A stretch of DNA of 64,000 nt, taken from Sphingomonadaceae bacterium (GTDB lineage: Bacteria > Pseudomonadota > Alphaproteobacteria > Sphingomonadales > Sphingomonadaceae). Shown here one piece after another: positions 17,852-25,186 of the stretch. The translations under genes were made by a program, and so were the position numbers. Position 1 is the first letter of the stretch. Each line of letters starts with the position of its first letter. The stretch is taken from assembly GCA_024236155.1 (NCBI GenBank), contig JACKLA010000002.1, positions 372,001 through 436,000 on the forward strand, given 5' to 3'. The notes under the pieces were generated by a model. It saw nothing but the letters and a program-made list of their open reading frames with translations, made no database searches and was not told the DNA's origin.

Positions 17852-18679
17852 CTATTGCGGCACAAGCTCGATCAGCCACACCTGCGGGCGAGTGAACAAC
17901 CGCATCGGCAGCAGGCTCGTGCCGAGCCCCGCGCCGACAACCAGTGTTTTGCCCGCTTCGTCCACCCGGCCGCAGTAATAGCGATCGCCATAGTCGGACA
18001 TCGTCGCAGGCGCGCCGCCCCACGGATAGGCGATCTGCCCGCAATGCGTGTGGCCCGCCAGCACCAGCGGCACCGAGTTGGGGATATTGGGGAAGGGGTC
18101 CGGGCTGTGGCTCAGCATGATCCGCGCGCCTTTTAGCGGTCTCATCGCAGCGAGGGTCGCCGCAAGGTCGGCGCGGTCGGTATAATCATCGTCCAGTCCG
18201 CCGATGACCAGCGGCCCGCGCTTGACCGCACCGTTGGCGACCAGCGTGATGCCCTGCTTGTCCATCTCGGCAGCAAGACCTGCCATATCGAACCAGTGGT
18301 CGTGATTGCCCGGCACCGCGACGACCCCCAACCGGGCCTCGAGCTTGCCGAGCGGCGCGACGATTTCCTCCGGCGTGTAGATATGCGTGGCCGTGCGCTT
18401 CTCGCTCACCAGGTCGCCCGCGATCAGCACCAGATCGGGCCTCAGCGCATTGATCTGCCCGACAATGCGCTCAAGCCGTTCGGGCGGCATGTCCGGCCCG
18501 GCGACATGGATATCGCTGATCAGCGCCACAGTCAGCGGCGCGGCATCCGCGGGCAGGCCCTTTAACGCCAGCGTCGTGCGCTCAACCTCGGGCGCGCCCA
18601 TCGTATCCGACCACGCCTTGATGCCGAAGCCTGCGATCAGGGCAGATAGTACCAGTGCTGCGATACGCCGCTTCCTCAC
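17852..18679 (-). CDS. Calcineurin-like metallophosphoesterase (YaeI type)
   Basis: A 275-aa membrane-anchored hydrolase. An N-terminal helix (IAALVLSALIAGFGI) is followed by the metal ligands: SDIHV, GDLV, GNHDHW, and GHTHCGQ near the end. The pattern matches YaeI/LpxH-like phosphodiesterases that act on lipid or nucleotide substrates outside or at the membrane; the substrate is unknown. It starts with GTG at 18,679 overlapping the stop of the upstream hydrolase (GTGA). Confidence 0.85.
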   Translation of the reverse strand: MRKRRIAALVLSALIAGFGIKAWSDTMGAPEVERTTLALKGLPADAAPLTVALISDIHVAGPDMPPERLERIVGQINALRPDLVLIAGDLVSEKRTATHIYTPEEIVAPLGKLEARLGVVAVPGNHDHWFDMAGLAAEMDKQGITLVANGAVKRGPLVIGGLDDDYTDRADLAATLAAMRPLKGARIMLSHSPDPFPNIPNSVPLVLAGHTHCGQIAYPWGGAPATMSDYGDRYYCGRVDEAGKTLVVGAGLGTSLLPMRLFTRPQVWLIELVPQ

Positions 18680-19740
18680 AGGCGTTCGTCCCTGTCGATA
18701 GTGTCGCCGCCTGCGGGCAGGGTGAAAACCATCCCATCTTCCCCGACCACGATTTCGCCCTCGAAATTCTCTGCCGCATCACCCAGGAAGGCCGGGTGGA
18801 AGAACGAGCCGGGGATTGGCGGGACGAGGTGGCTCAGCACTAGCAGTTTCGCACCCGTGGCCTGCGCGCTCTTCGCCGCGTCTTCGGGCGAGGTGTGGTA
18901 ATCGAGGATATCGCGGGTGATCTGAGCTGTGTTGGCATTGCCCGCCGCCTCCAGCGCGCCGGTCATCTCTGCGACCATCTTCGGCTGCAAGGCTTCGTGG
19001 ACGATGATGTCGGCCCCGTTGGAGGCCGCCTCGAGGCTGGCAGAGCGTGACGTATCGCCGCTGATCACCACCGAACGCCCCTTGTAGTCAAAACGATAGC
19101 CGACAGCAGGCAGCACCGGATTGTGATCGACCGGGAAGGCGGTGACTTTCAGCCCGTCCTGCTCGAACACCACCTGCGGCGCGGCGGGGATGGGGAAGCT
19201 CACCGCGCGATAGCCACCACCGGTCGGCGGGACGATCACCTCGCCATGGTGCGCCACGCGGTATCCGTGATCCTGCCGATAGGCGGAGTTGAAGCCATCG
19301 ACCACCTGCTGCACGCCTTCGGGGCCGATCACCGTGAGCGGGAGGGCGGCGTTCGCCCCGGTCCAGTGCATCAGCGCCAGCGGCCCCATGCCGTCGATAT
19401 GGTCGGAGTGGAAATGGGTCAGGAACACAGCCTCGACCCGGGCGGGGTCGATCCCCATCAGGTTGAGATTGCGCGCCCCGCCTTCTCCCATGTCGACCAC
19501 GAACACATGATCGCCTGCGATCACCACATTGCACGGCCCCGCCCGGTCGGGATTGGGCAGGGGGGATCCGGTGCCGCACAGCCCCACGCTAAGCGCGTCA
19601 CCATATGCAACCGGTTGCGCGCCGATGCGCTGCTGCACCGCGCGCTCGAACAGCCAGCCACCGACCTGCCGCTGCATGGTGAAGATCGCGACGACGGCCA
19701 CCAGCGCCACGACGACCACCCCGATTACCAGCTTGCGCAT
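18676..19740 (-). CDS. MBL-fold metallo-hydrolase, membrane-anchored
   Basis: A 354-aa metallo-beta-lactamase fold enzyme. Start at 19,740 is chosen since AAGGGG lies 6 bases upstream. A membrane helix (LVIGVVVVALVAVVAIF) anchors it; the catalytic domain has HFHSDHIDGMG, SGDTSRS and late His ligands (HEAL, LSHLVPP). This is the RNase Z/arylsulfatase-like branch. It forms an operon with the phosphoesterase through a four-base overlap, suggesting a shared role in breaking down an extracytoplasmic compound. Confidence 0.85.
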   Translation of the reverse strand: MRKLVIGVVVVALVAVVAIFTMQRQVGGWLFERAVQQRIGAQPVAYGDALSVGLCGTGSPLPNPDRAGPCNVVIAGDHVFVVDMGEGGARNLNLMGIDPARVEAVFLTHFHSDHIDGMGPLALMHWTGANAALPLTVIGPEGVQQVVDGFNSAYRQDHGYRVAHHGEVIVPPTGGGYRAVSFPIPAAPQVVFEQDGLKVTAFPVDHNPVLPAVGYRFDYKGRSVVISGDTSRSASLEAASNGADIIVHEALQPKMVAEMTGALEAAGNANTAQITRDILDYHTSPEDAAKSAQATGAKLLVLSHLVPPIPGSFFHPAFLGDAAENFEGEIVVGEDGMVFTLPAGGDTIDRDERL

Positions 19741-19853
19741 AGCCATCCCCTTGTTTGCAGCCTTTCCCTTTGCGTGGTTTGGCCCTTTGCGGGAATAGTC
19801 AATGCGGCTAAGGAACGCCGCATCCCGCAAACCATCACGGATTCTTCTCGCCC

Positions 19854-20576
19854 ATGCCGCATACGCAATACAAGCGCATTCTCCTGAAGCTCTCGGGCGA
19901 AGTGCTGATGGGCGACCAGCAATTCGGCATCGACCCGTCCTTCGTGGCGGAACTCGCTGCCGAGGTGAAGAAAGCCAAGGATACGGGCCTCGAAATCTGC
20001 CTGGTCATCGGCGGGGGTAACATCTTCCGCGGCATGGCGGGTGCGGCGCAGGGGATGGACCGCGCACAGGCCGATTACATGGGCATGCTCGCCACGGTGA
20101 TGAATGCGCTGGCGATGCAGAATGCGCTCGAACAGCTGGGCGTGCAGACACGCGTCCAGTCGGCGATCCAGATGGATGCGGTGTGCGAACCGGTGATCCG
20201 CCGCCGTGCCGAACGGCATCTTGAAAAGGGCCGCGTGGTGATCTTCGCCGCCGGTGTCGGCGCGCCCTATTTCACCACCGATTCGGGCGCCGCATTGCGC
20301 GCGGCCGAGATGAAGTGCGACGCGCTGTTCAAGGGCACCAGCGTCGACGGTGTCTATGACAGCGATCCCAAGAAGAACGCCGATGCCAAGCGTTATGAAA
20401 CCGTCAGTTACGACCGAGTGCTGGCAAACAATTTGAAAGTGATGGACGCCTCTGCGGTCGCGCTGTGCCGCGACAACAGCATTCCCATCGTGGTCTTCTC
20501 GATCCGCGAAAAGGGCAACCTTGCCCGGGTGCTGTCGGGGCAGGGTGTCCAGACGATTGTGCGAGAGGAAGCCTGA
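19854..20576 (+). CDS. pyrH: UMP kinase
   Basis: A 240-aa amino-acid-kinase fold enzyme that phosphorylates UMP to UDP. Visible landmarks: KRILLKLSGEVLMG, VIGGGNIFRG, QMDAVCEP, GVGAPYFTTDSGAALRA and SVDGVYDSDPK. Followed two bases later by frr, the normal order. Confidence 0.97.
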   Translation: MPHTQYKRILLKLSGEVLMGDQQFGIDPSFVAELAAEVKKAKDTGLEICLVIGGGNIFRGMAGAAQGMDRAQADYMGMLATVMNALAMQNALEQLGVQTRVQSAIQMDAVCEPVIRRRAERHLEKGRVVIFAAGVGAPYFTTDSGAALRAAEMKCDALFKGTSVDGVYDSDPKKNADAKRYETVSYDRVLANNLKVMDASAVALCRDNSIPIVVFSIREKGNLARVLSGQGVQTIVREEA

Positions 20577-20578
20577 TC

Positions 20579-21136
20579 ATGGCCAAGTTTGACAAAGCCG
20601 ATATCGAACGCCGCATGCAGGGCGCGGTGGAGAGCCTGAAGGGCGATCTTTCGGGCCTGCGCACCGGGCGCGCCAATGTCAGCCTGCTCGATCCGGTGGT
20701 GTGCGAAGTCTATGGCGCGATGATGCCGCTGAACCAGGTGGCGACCGTCTCCGCGCCCGAACCGCGCATGCTCAGCGTGCAGGTATGGGACAAGGCGAAT
20801 GTCACCGCCGTGGAAAAGGGCATCGCCCACGCCAATCTCGGCCTCAACCCGATCCAGGACGGCCAGACGCTGCGCCTGCCGATGCCCGACCTGACCGAAG
20901 AACGCCGCCGCGATCTCGCCAAGCTTGCCGGGCAATATTCGGAAAAAGCCAAGATCGCCATCCGCAACGTCCGCCGCGACGGGATGGAAGACCTGAAGGA
21001 CGACGAGAAGAAGAAGGAAATCTCCGAAGACGACCGCAAACGGTCGGAGGACGATGTCCAGAAGCTGACCGACAAATATGTCGCCGAATGTGACGCGGCA
21101 GCGGCGGCGAAGGAAAAGGAAATCCTGACCCAGTGA
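20579..21136 (+). CDS. frr: Ribosome recycling factor
   Basis: A 185-aa protein that with EF-G splits ribosomes after termination. The core GLRTGRANVSLLDPVVCEVYG, SVQVWDKANV and a C-terminal helix rich in K and E are standard. The ATG at 20,579 has GAGAGGA upstream. It begins two bases after pyrH. Confidence 0.97.
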   Translation: MAKFDKADIERRMQGAVESLKGDLSGLRTGRANVSLLDPVVCEVYGAMMPLNQVATVSAPEPRMLSVQVWDKANVTAVEKGIAHANLGLNPIQDGQTLRLPMPDLTEERRRDLAKLAGQYSEKAKIAIRNVRRDGMEDLKDDEKKKEISEDDRKRSEDDVQKLTDKYVAECDAAAAAKEKEILTQ

Positions 21137-21160
21137 TTGGGGTGGGGTTCCCTCGCTTTT

Positions 21161-21236
21161 CCGTTCGCCCTGAGCTTGTCGAAGGGCCGTTTTTCTTGAA
21201 GGAAGTGCAAGGCTTCGACAGGCTCAGCCCGAACGG
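21161..21236. repeat. REP-like palindrome, family A copy 1
   Basis: CCGTTCGCCCTGAGCTTGTC at 21,161-21,180 and its near-inverted copy at 21,212-21,236 flank a short loop. The same pair recurs at 39,389-39,481. It lies between frr and uppS and ends 8 bases before uppS. Such palindromes are widely dispersed in sphingomonad genomes. Confidence 0.8.
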
Positions 21237-21244
21237 ACGAGAGA

Positions 21245-21931
21245 ATGGCTGAAAACACGGAAAAACGCGCGCGCCACGTCGCCATCATCATGGATGGCAA
21301 TGGGCGCTGGGCCAAGCGCCGGATGCTGCCGCGCGCGATGGGCCACAAGCGCGGGGTGGAGGCCTTGCGCGAAGTGGTGCGCGGATGCCGCGATCTCGGA
21401 CTTGAATGCCTCACCCTCTACGCCTTCAGTTCAGAGAACTGGAAGCGCGAGGAGGAAGAGGTCGACGATTTGATGAACCTGATGCGCAAGTTCATCAAAT
21501 CGGACCTGCCCGAATTCATCGCCAACGATGTGAAGCTGAAGATTATCGGCGATTGGCAAGGGCTTGCGCCAGATATCGTCGAAATGCTCGAAGATGCGCT
21601 TGAGCAGACGAGCAAGGGTACGCAAACGGTTGCGGTGGCGCTGAATTATGGCTCTCAGCAGGAGATCACCCGCGCAGCGACCAAGGCGGCAGCGGCGGGC
21701 GACGTGACCGAGGCGAGCATTGCCGCACATCTCGACACGGCCGACCTGCCGCCGCTCGACCTGCTGATCCGCACCAGCGGCGAGGTGCGCCTGTCGAACT
21801 TCCTGCTGTGGCAGAGCGCCTATGCCGAAATGCTGTTCGTCGATACGCTGTGGCCCGATTTTACGGTCGAGCATCTGAAACAGGCGCTCGACAATTTTGC
21901 AGGACGGGAGCGGCGCTTTGGCGGACGGTAA
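21245..21931 (+). CDS. uppS: Isoprenyl transferase (undecaprenyl diphosphate synthase)
   Basis: A 228-aa cis-prenyltransferase that makes the C55 lipid carrier for peptidoglycan. The signature HVAIIMDGNGRWAK, GHKRGVEAL, LYAFSSENWKR and LLIRTSGEVRLSNFL are intact. The ribosome site falls inside the end of the REP-like palindrome, since the ATG is only 8 bases beyond it. Confidence 0.97.
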   Translation: MAENTEKRARHVAIIMDGNGRWAKRRMLPRAMGHKRGVEALREVVRGCRDLGLECLTLYAFSSENWKREEEEVDDLMNLMRKFIKSDLPEFIANDVKLKIIGDWQGLAPDIVEMLEDALEQTSKGTQTVAVALNYGSQQEITRAATKAAAAGDVTEASIAAHLDTADLPPLDLLIRTSGEVRLSNFLLWQSAYAEMLFVDTLWPDFTVEHLKQALDNFAGRERRFGGR

Positions 21932-21962
21932 TTTCCAGCTGGCTTGCTGCCCATACCATATC

Positions 21963-22052
21963 GTCACCCTGAACTTGTTTCAGGGTCCATCTCTCCAACT
22001 GCGAAGTGGGTGCGCTGCCGAACCATGGATGCTGAAACAAGTTCAGCATGAC
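21963..22052. repeat. REP-like palindrome, family B
   Basis: GTCACCCTGAACTTGTTTCA at 21,963-21,982 and an inverted copy at 22,025-22,052 (ending in AAGTTCAGCATGAC) flank a 34-base loop between uppS and cdsA. The family differs from the CTTCGACAGGCTCAG type at 21,161 and 39,389. Confidence 0.8.
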
Positions 22053-22069
22053 GTGATGGGGAGTCAGCA

Positions 22070-22741
22070 GTGAGCGATACGGTTGCCAAAAAGTCCGACC
22101 TCGGCGTGCGGACCCTCTCGGCCATCGTCATGCTGGCGGTTGCCGGAACCGCGCTGTGGCTGGGCGGATGGGCGTGGTATCTCTTCGTCGCGCTGGTCGC
22201 CGGGGTGTGCTTCTTCGAGCTGGCACGGCTGGTACGCAAGGCGTTCGGGCGCGGTGTCGGGCCGACGCTCGGGGTGCTGGCTGGCGCTGCCTATGTGGGT
22301 GGGGCGGGCTATGCATTGGCGAACCTGCCCGTTGCGGTCTTGCTCGGCGTTATCGCGGTGGTGATTGCGACCGATACCGGGGCCTATTTCAGCGGCAGGG
22401 CGATCGGCGGCCCGAAGATCGCGCCCCGGATCAGTCCGTCCAAGACATGGGCGGGCCTGATCGGTGGAGCGACGCTGGCGGGCGCGGTTTCAGCCGGATT
22501 CTTCATCTACAACACGGGTGAGTTCGTGTTGCGGCCGATGCTGTTTATCGCCTTTGCCATCGGCGCGGTGCTGGCGGTGCTGGCGCAAGCGGGCGACTTC
22601 TTCGAAAGCTGGCTCAAGCGCCGGGCGGGGGTGAAGGACAGTTCCAACCTCATTCCGGGCCATGGCGGGGTGTTCGACCGGGTTGACGGCATGCTGCCGG
22701 TGGCGCTTGCGTCATTGCCGCTGTGGATGATGCATCCGTGA
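22070..22741 (+). CDS. cdsA: Phosphatidate cytidylyltransferase
   Basis: A 223-aa membrane enzyme that makes CDP-diacylglycerol, the precursor used by PssA and PgsA. Multiple membrane helices are followed by the CdsA signature, SWLKRRAGVKDSSNLIPGHG, then GVFDR. GTG start at 22,070 with GGGGAG upstream. Shorter than E. coli CdsA. It overlaps dxr by four bases. Confidence 0.95.
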   Translation: MSDTVAKKSDLGVRTLSAIVMLAVAGTALWLGGWAWYLFVALVAGVCFFELARLVRKAFGRGVGPTLGVLAGAAYVGGAGYALANLPVAVLLGVIAVVIATDTGAYFSGRAIGGPKIAPRISPSKTWAGLIGGATLAGAVSAGFFIYNTGEFVLRPMLFIAFAIGAVLAVLAQAGDFFESWLKRRAGVKDSSNLIPGHGGVFDRVDGMLPVALASLPLWMMHP

Positions 22742-23895
22742 CCCGCTCCATTTCCATCCTCGGCGCAACGGGTTCGGTCGGTGCCTCTACGCTCGACCTG
22801 ATCCGCCGCAACCGTGAGGCGTGGCGCGTTGTCGCCCTGACCGCCAATTGTTCCGCTGCCGAACTGGCCAAGCTGGCGCGTGAATTCGGTGCGGAGATAG
22901 CGGTTGTCGGCGATGAAAGCTGCCTCGGTGACTTGCGTGAGGGGCTGTCCGGTTCGGGCATCGAGACGGCGGGCGGTGCGCAGGCGCTGTGCGAAGCGGC
23001 TTCGCGCCCGGTCGACCTGACCGTGGCGGCGATTGTCGGCTGCGCGGGGCTGGCCCCCGTCATGGCGGCGATAGAGCAGGGCGGCACCATCGCGCTTGCC
23101 AACAAGGAAGCGCTGGTTTCCGCCGGGGACGTGATGACCCGCGCCGTCGCGCAGCATGGCGCAACCCTGCTGCCGGTCGATTCCGAGCATAATGCGATTT
23201 TCCAGTGCCTGCAGGGTAATGCGATCGAGGATGTCGCGCGGATTACCCTTACCGCCAGCGGCGGGCCGTTCCGCACATGGACACAGGAGCAGCTCGACGC
23301 CGCCACACCCGAACAGGCCGTCGCGCATCCCAATTGGGATATGGGTGCCAAGATCAGCGTCGATTCCGCGACAATGATGAACAAGGGTCTCGAATATATC
23401 GAGGCGCACCACCTGTTTCCCGTCGGGCTGGAGCGGCTGCGGATCGTGGTTCATCCCCAGAGCGTGATCCATTCCATGGTCGAATATCGCGATGGTTCCA
23501 CGCTGGCGCAGCTTGGCCCGTCCGACATGCGCGTGCCGATTGCCAGCTGCCTCGCATGGCCGCAGCGGATGGATACGCCGCTCGAGCCGCTCGACCTGAC
23601 GGCCATCGGTGAACTGTCCTTCTTCGCGCCCGACGAACAGCGTTTCCCGGCCACGCGGCTGGCGCGCGAGGCGGTCGAGGCGGGCGGAGCGGCCCCGGCG
23701 GTGCTCAATGCAGCGAACGAGATAGCAGTTGCTGCGTTCCTCGCCGGTCACATTCCGTTCACTCGTATCGCGCTAAGCGTCGAGGCCATACTGCAACAGA
23801 GCAACCTGCCGCCTGCCCCGGCAACGCTTGACGACGTGCTCGATGTCGATCAGGCCGCAAGGGCGAGGGCGCGGGAATTGCTGGAGGTCGCCTGA
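22738..23895 (+). CDS. dxr: 1-deoxy-D-xylulose 5-phosphate reductoisomerase
   Basis: A 385-aa MEP-pathway enzyme converting DXP to MEP with NADPH. Landmarks: ILGATGSVG (NADPH), ANKEALVSAG, LPVDSEHNAIFQ, TASGGPFR and MNKGLEYIEAHHLF. A GTG at 22,738 overlapping the cdsA stop is preferred to an in-frame ATG 15 bases earlier, because the family starts close to the Rossmann motif. Confidence 0.96.
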   Translation: MTRSISILGATGSVGASTLDLIRRNREAWRVVALTANCSAAELAKLAREFGAEIAVVGDESCLGDLREGLSGSGIETAGGAQALCEAASRPVDLTVAAIVGCAGLAPVMAAIEQGGTIALANKEALVSAGDVMTRAVAQHGATLLPVDSEHNAIFQCLQGNAIEDVARITLTASGGPFRTWTQEQLDAATPEQAVAHPNWDMGAKISVDSATMMNKGLEYIEAHHLFPVGLERLRIVVHPQSVIHSMVEYRDGSTLAQLGPSDMRVPIASCLAWPQRMDTPLEPLDLTAIGELSFFAPDEQRFPATRLAREAVEAGGAAPAVLNAANEIAVAAFLAGHIPFTRIALSVEAILQQSNLPPAPATLDDVLDVDQAARARARELLEVA

Positions 23896-23899
23896 ATTG

Positions 23900-25036
23900 A
23901 TGCAATCGGTCCCATGGTGGATGTGGATACTGGGTTTCCTGCTGGTGCTGGGCCCGCTCGTTACCGTCCATGAACTCGGCCACTACCTCGTCGGACGCTG
24001 GTTCGGCGTGAAGGCAGAGGCGTTTTCGATCGGCTTCGGCAAGGAACTGACCGGCTGGACCGACAAGCGCGGCACAAGGTGGAAGATTTCCGCCCTGCCG
24101 CTCGGCGGCTACGTCCAGTTCAAGGGCGATATGGACCCGGCCAGCATCCCGCACCCCGACGAACTGGCGAAAATGCCGCCCGAGGAACGCGGCGACAGCT
24201 TCCATCACCAGCCGCTGTGGAAGCGTGCTCTGATCGTGTTTGCGGGGCCGGCGACGAATATACTTGTGGCCATCGGCATACTGGCGGCTTTCTTCCTAGC
24301 CTATGGCAAGCCCGTTCCTTCCGATCCTGCGGAAGAGAACTACATCGAGAAGCTGTCAAAAATCTCACCCGCGCGCGAAGCGGGGATCAGGATTGGCGAC
24401 CGCATTATCGAGATCGATGGCGAGCCGATGCTCGATTACCGCCAGACGCAAAGCACGATCTGGATGCATCCGAATAAGGAAATCACGGTAACGGTTGCGC
24501 GCGGCGACGAACGGCTCGATTTCGATGTCGTTACCCGGCCCTATGAGTTGAAAGACAAGTTCGGCAATGTCTCGACCATCGGCCTGATCGGTATCGAGGG
24601 ACGCCAGACGAAGCGCGAATACGAGGCAGTCGGGCTGGGCGAGTCCGTCGTGCTGGCGACCGGGCAATGTTTTGACACGGTCGGGTTGATGATAACCGGC
24701 ATCAAACAGATCGTCAGTGGGCAGCGTTCGGTCAAGGAACTTGGCGGCCCGGTGAAAATCGCGAAATATTCGGGCGAGCAGCTCAGCCTCGGGCCAGAGG
24801 CGTTCGTGCTGTTCATCGCAATGATCTCGCTTAACTTGGCGTTCATCAACCTCTTGCCAATCCCGGCGCTCGACGGCGGGCACCTGGCTTTCTACGCGGC
24901 TGAAGCAATCCGCCGCAAACCGGTCGGTCCGCGCGGCACGGAGATCGCATATCGCACCGGTATCGCTCTCGTGCTCGTGCTGATGGTGTTCGTTACGGTG
25001 AACGACGTGCTTTCGCTGCCGATTTTCGACGGTTGA
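23900..25036 (+). CDS. rseP: Site-2 membrane zinc metalloprotease RseP
   Basis: A 378-aa intramembrane protease that cleaves anti-sigma factors. HELGH at residues 24-28 is the zinc site, a PDZ domain sits around 115-210 (REAGIRIGDRIIEIDG), and NLLPIPALDGG near the C-terminus supplies the third ligand. GGAGG lies upstream of the ATG at 23,900. Next to dxr and bamA, its normal place. Confidence 0.95.
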   Translation: MQSVPWWMWILGFLLVLGPLVTVHELGHYLVGRWFGVKAEAFSIGFGKELTGWTDKRGTRWKISALPLGGYVQFKGDMDPASIPHPDELAKMPPEERGDSFHHQPLWKRALIVFAGPATNILVAIGILAAFFLAYGKPVPSDPAEENYIEKLSKISPAREAGIRIGDRIIEIDGEPMLDYRQTQSTIWMHPNKEITVTVARGDERLDFDVVTRPYELKDKFGNVSTIGLIGIEGRQTKREYEAVGLGESVVLATGQCFDTVGLMITGIKQIVSGQRSVKELGGPVKIAKYSGEQLSLGPEAFVLFIAMISLNLAFINLLPIPALDGGHLAFYAAEAIRRKPVGPRGTEIAYRTGIALVLVLMVFVTVNDVLSLPIFDG

Positions 25037-25186
25037 TCGCAGTGCAGCGTTCAGGTCGGGATAAAACGCGGGGGTTTGGTCCTGACTTTGCTTGATCGAG
25101 GGGGCAGCATCGGGCAGAGGGCGGCATCGCACCTTTGCCGGATGTAAATCGGGCGAAGGTCAGGTGGATATTTTGGATTGGACGGT

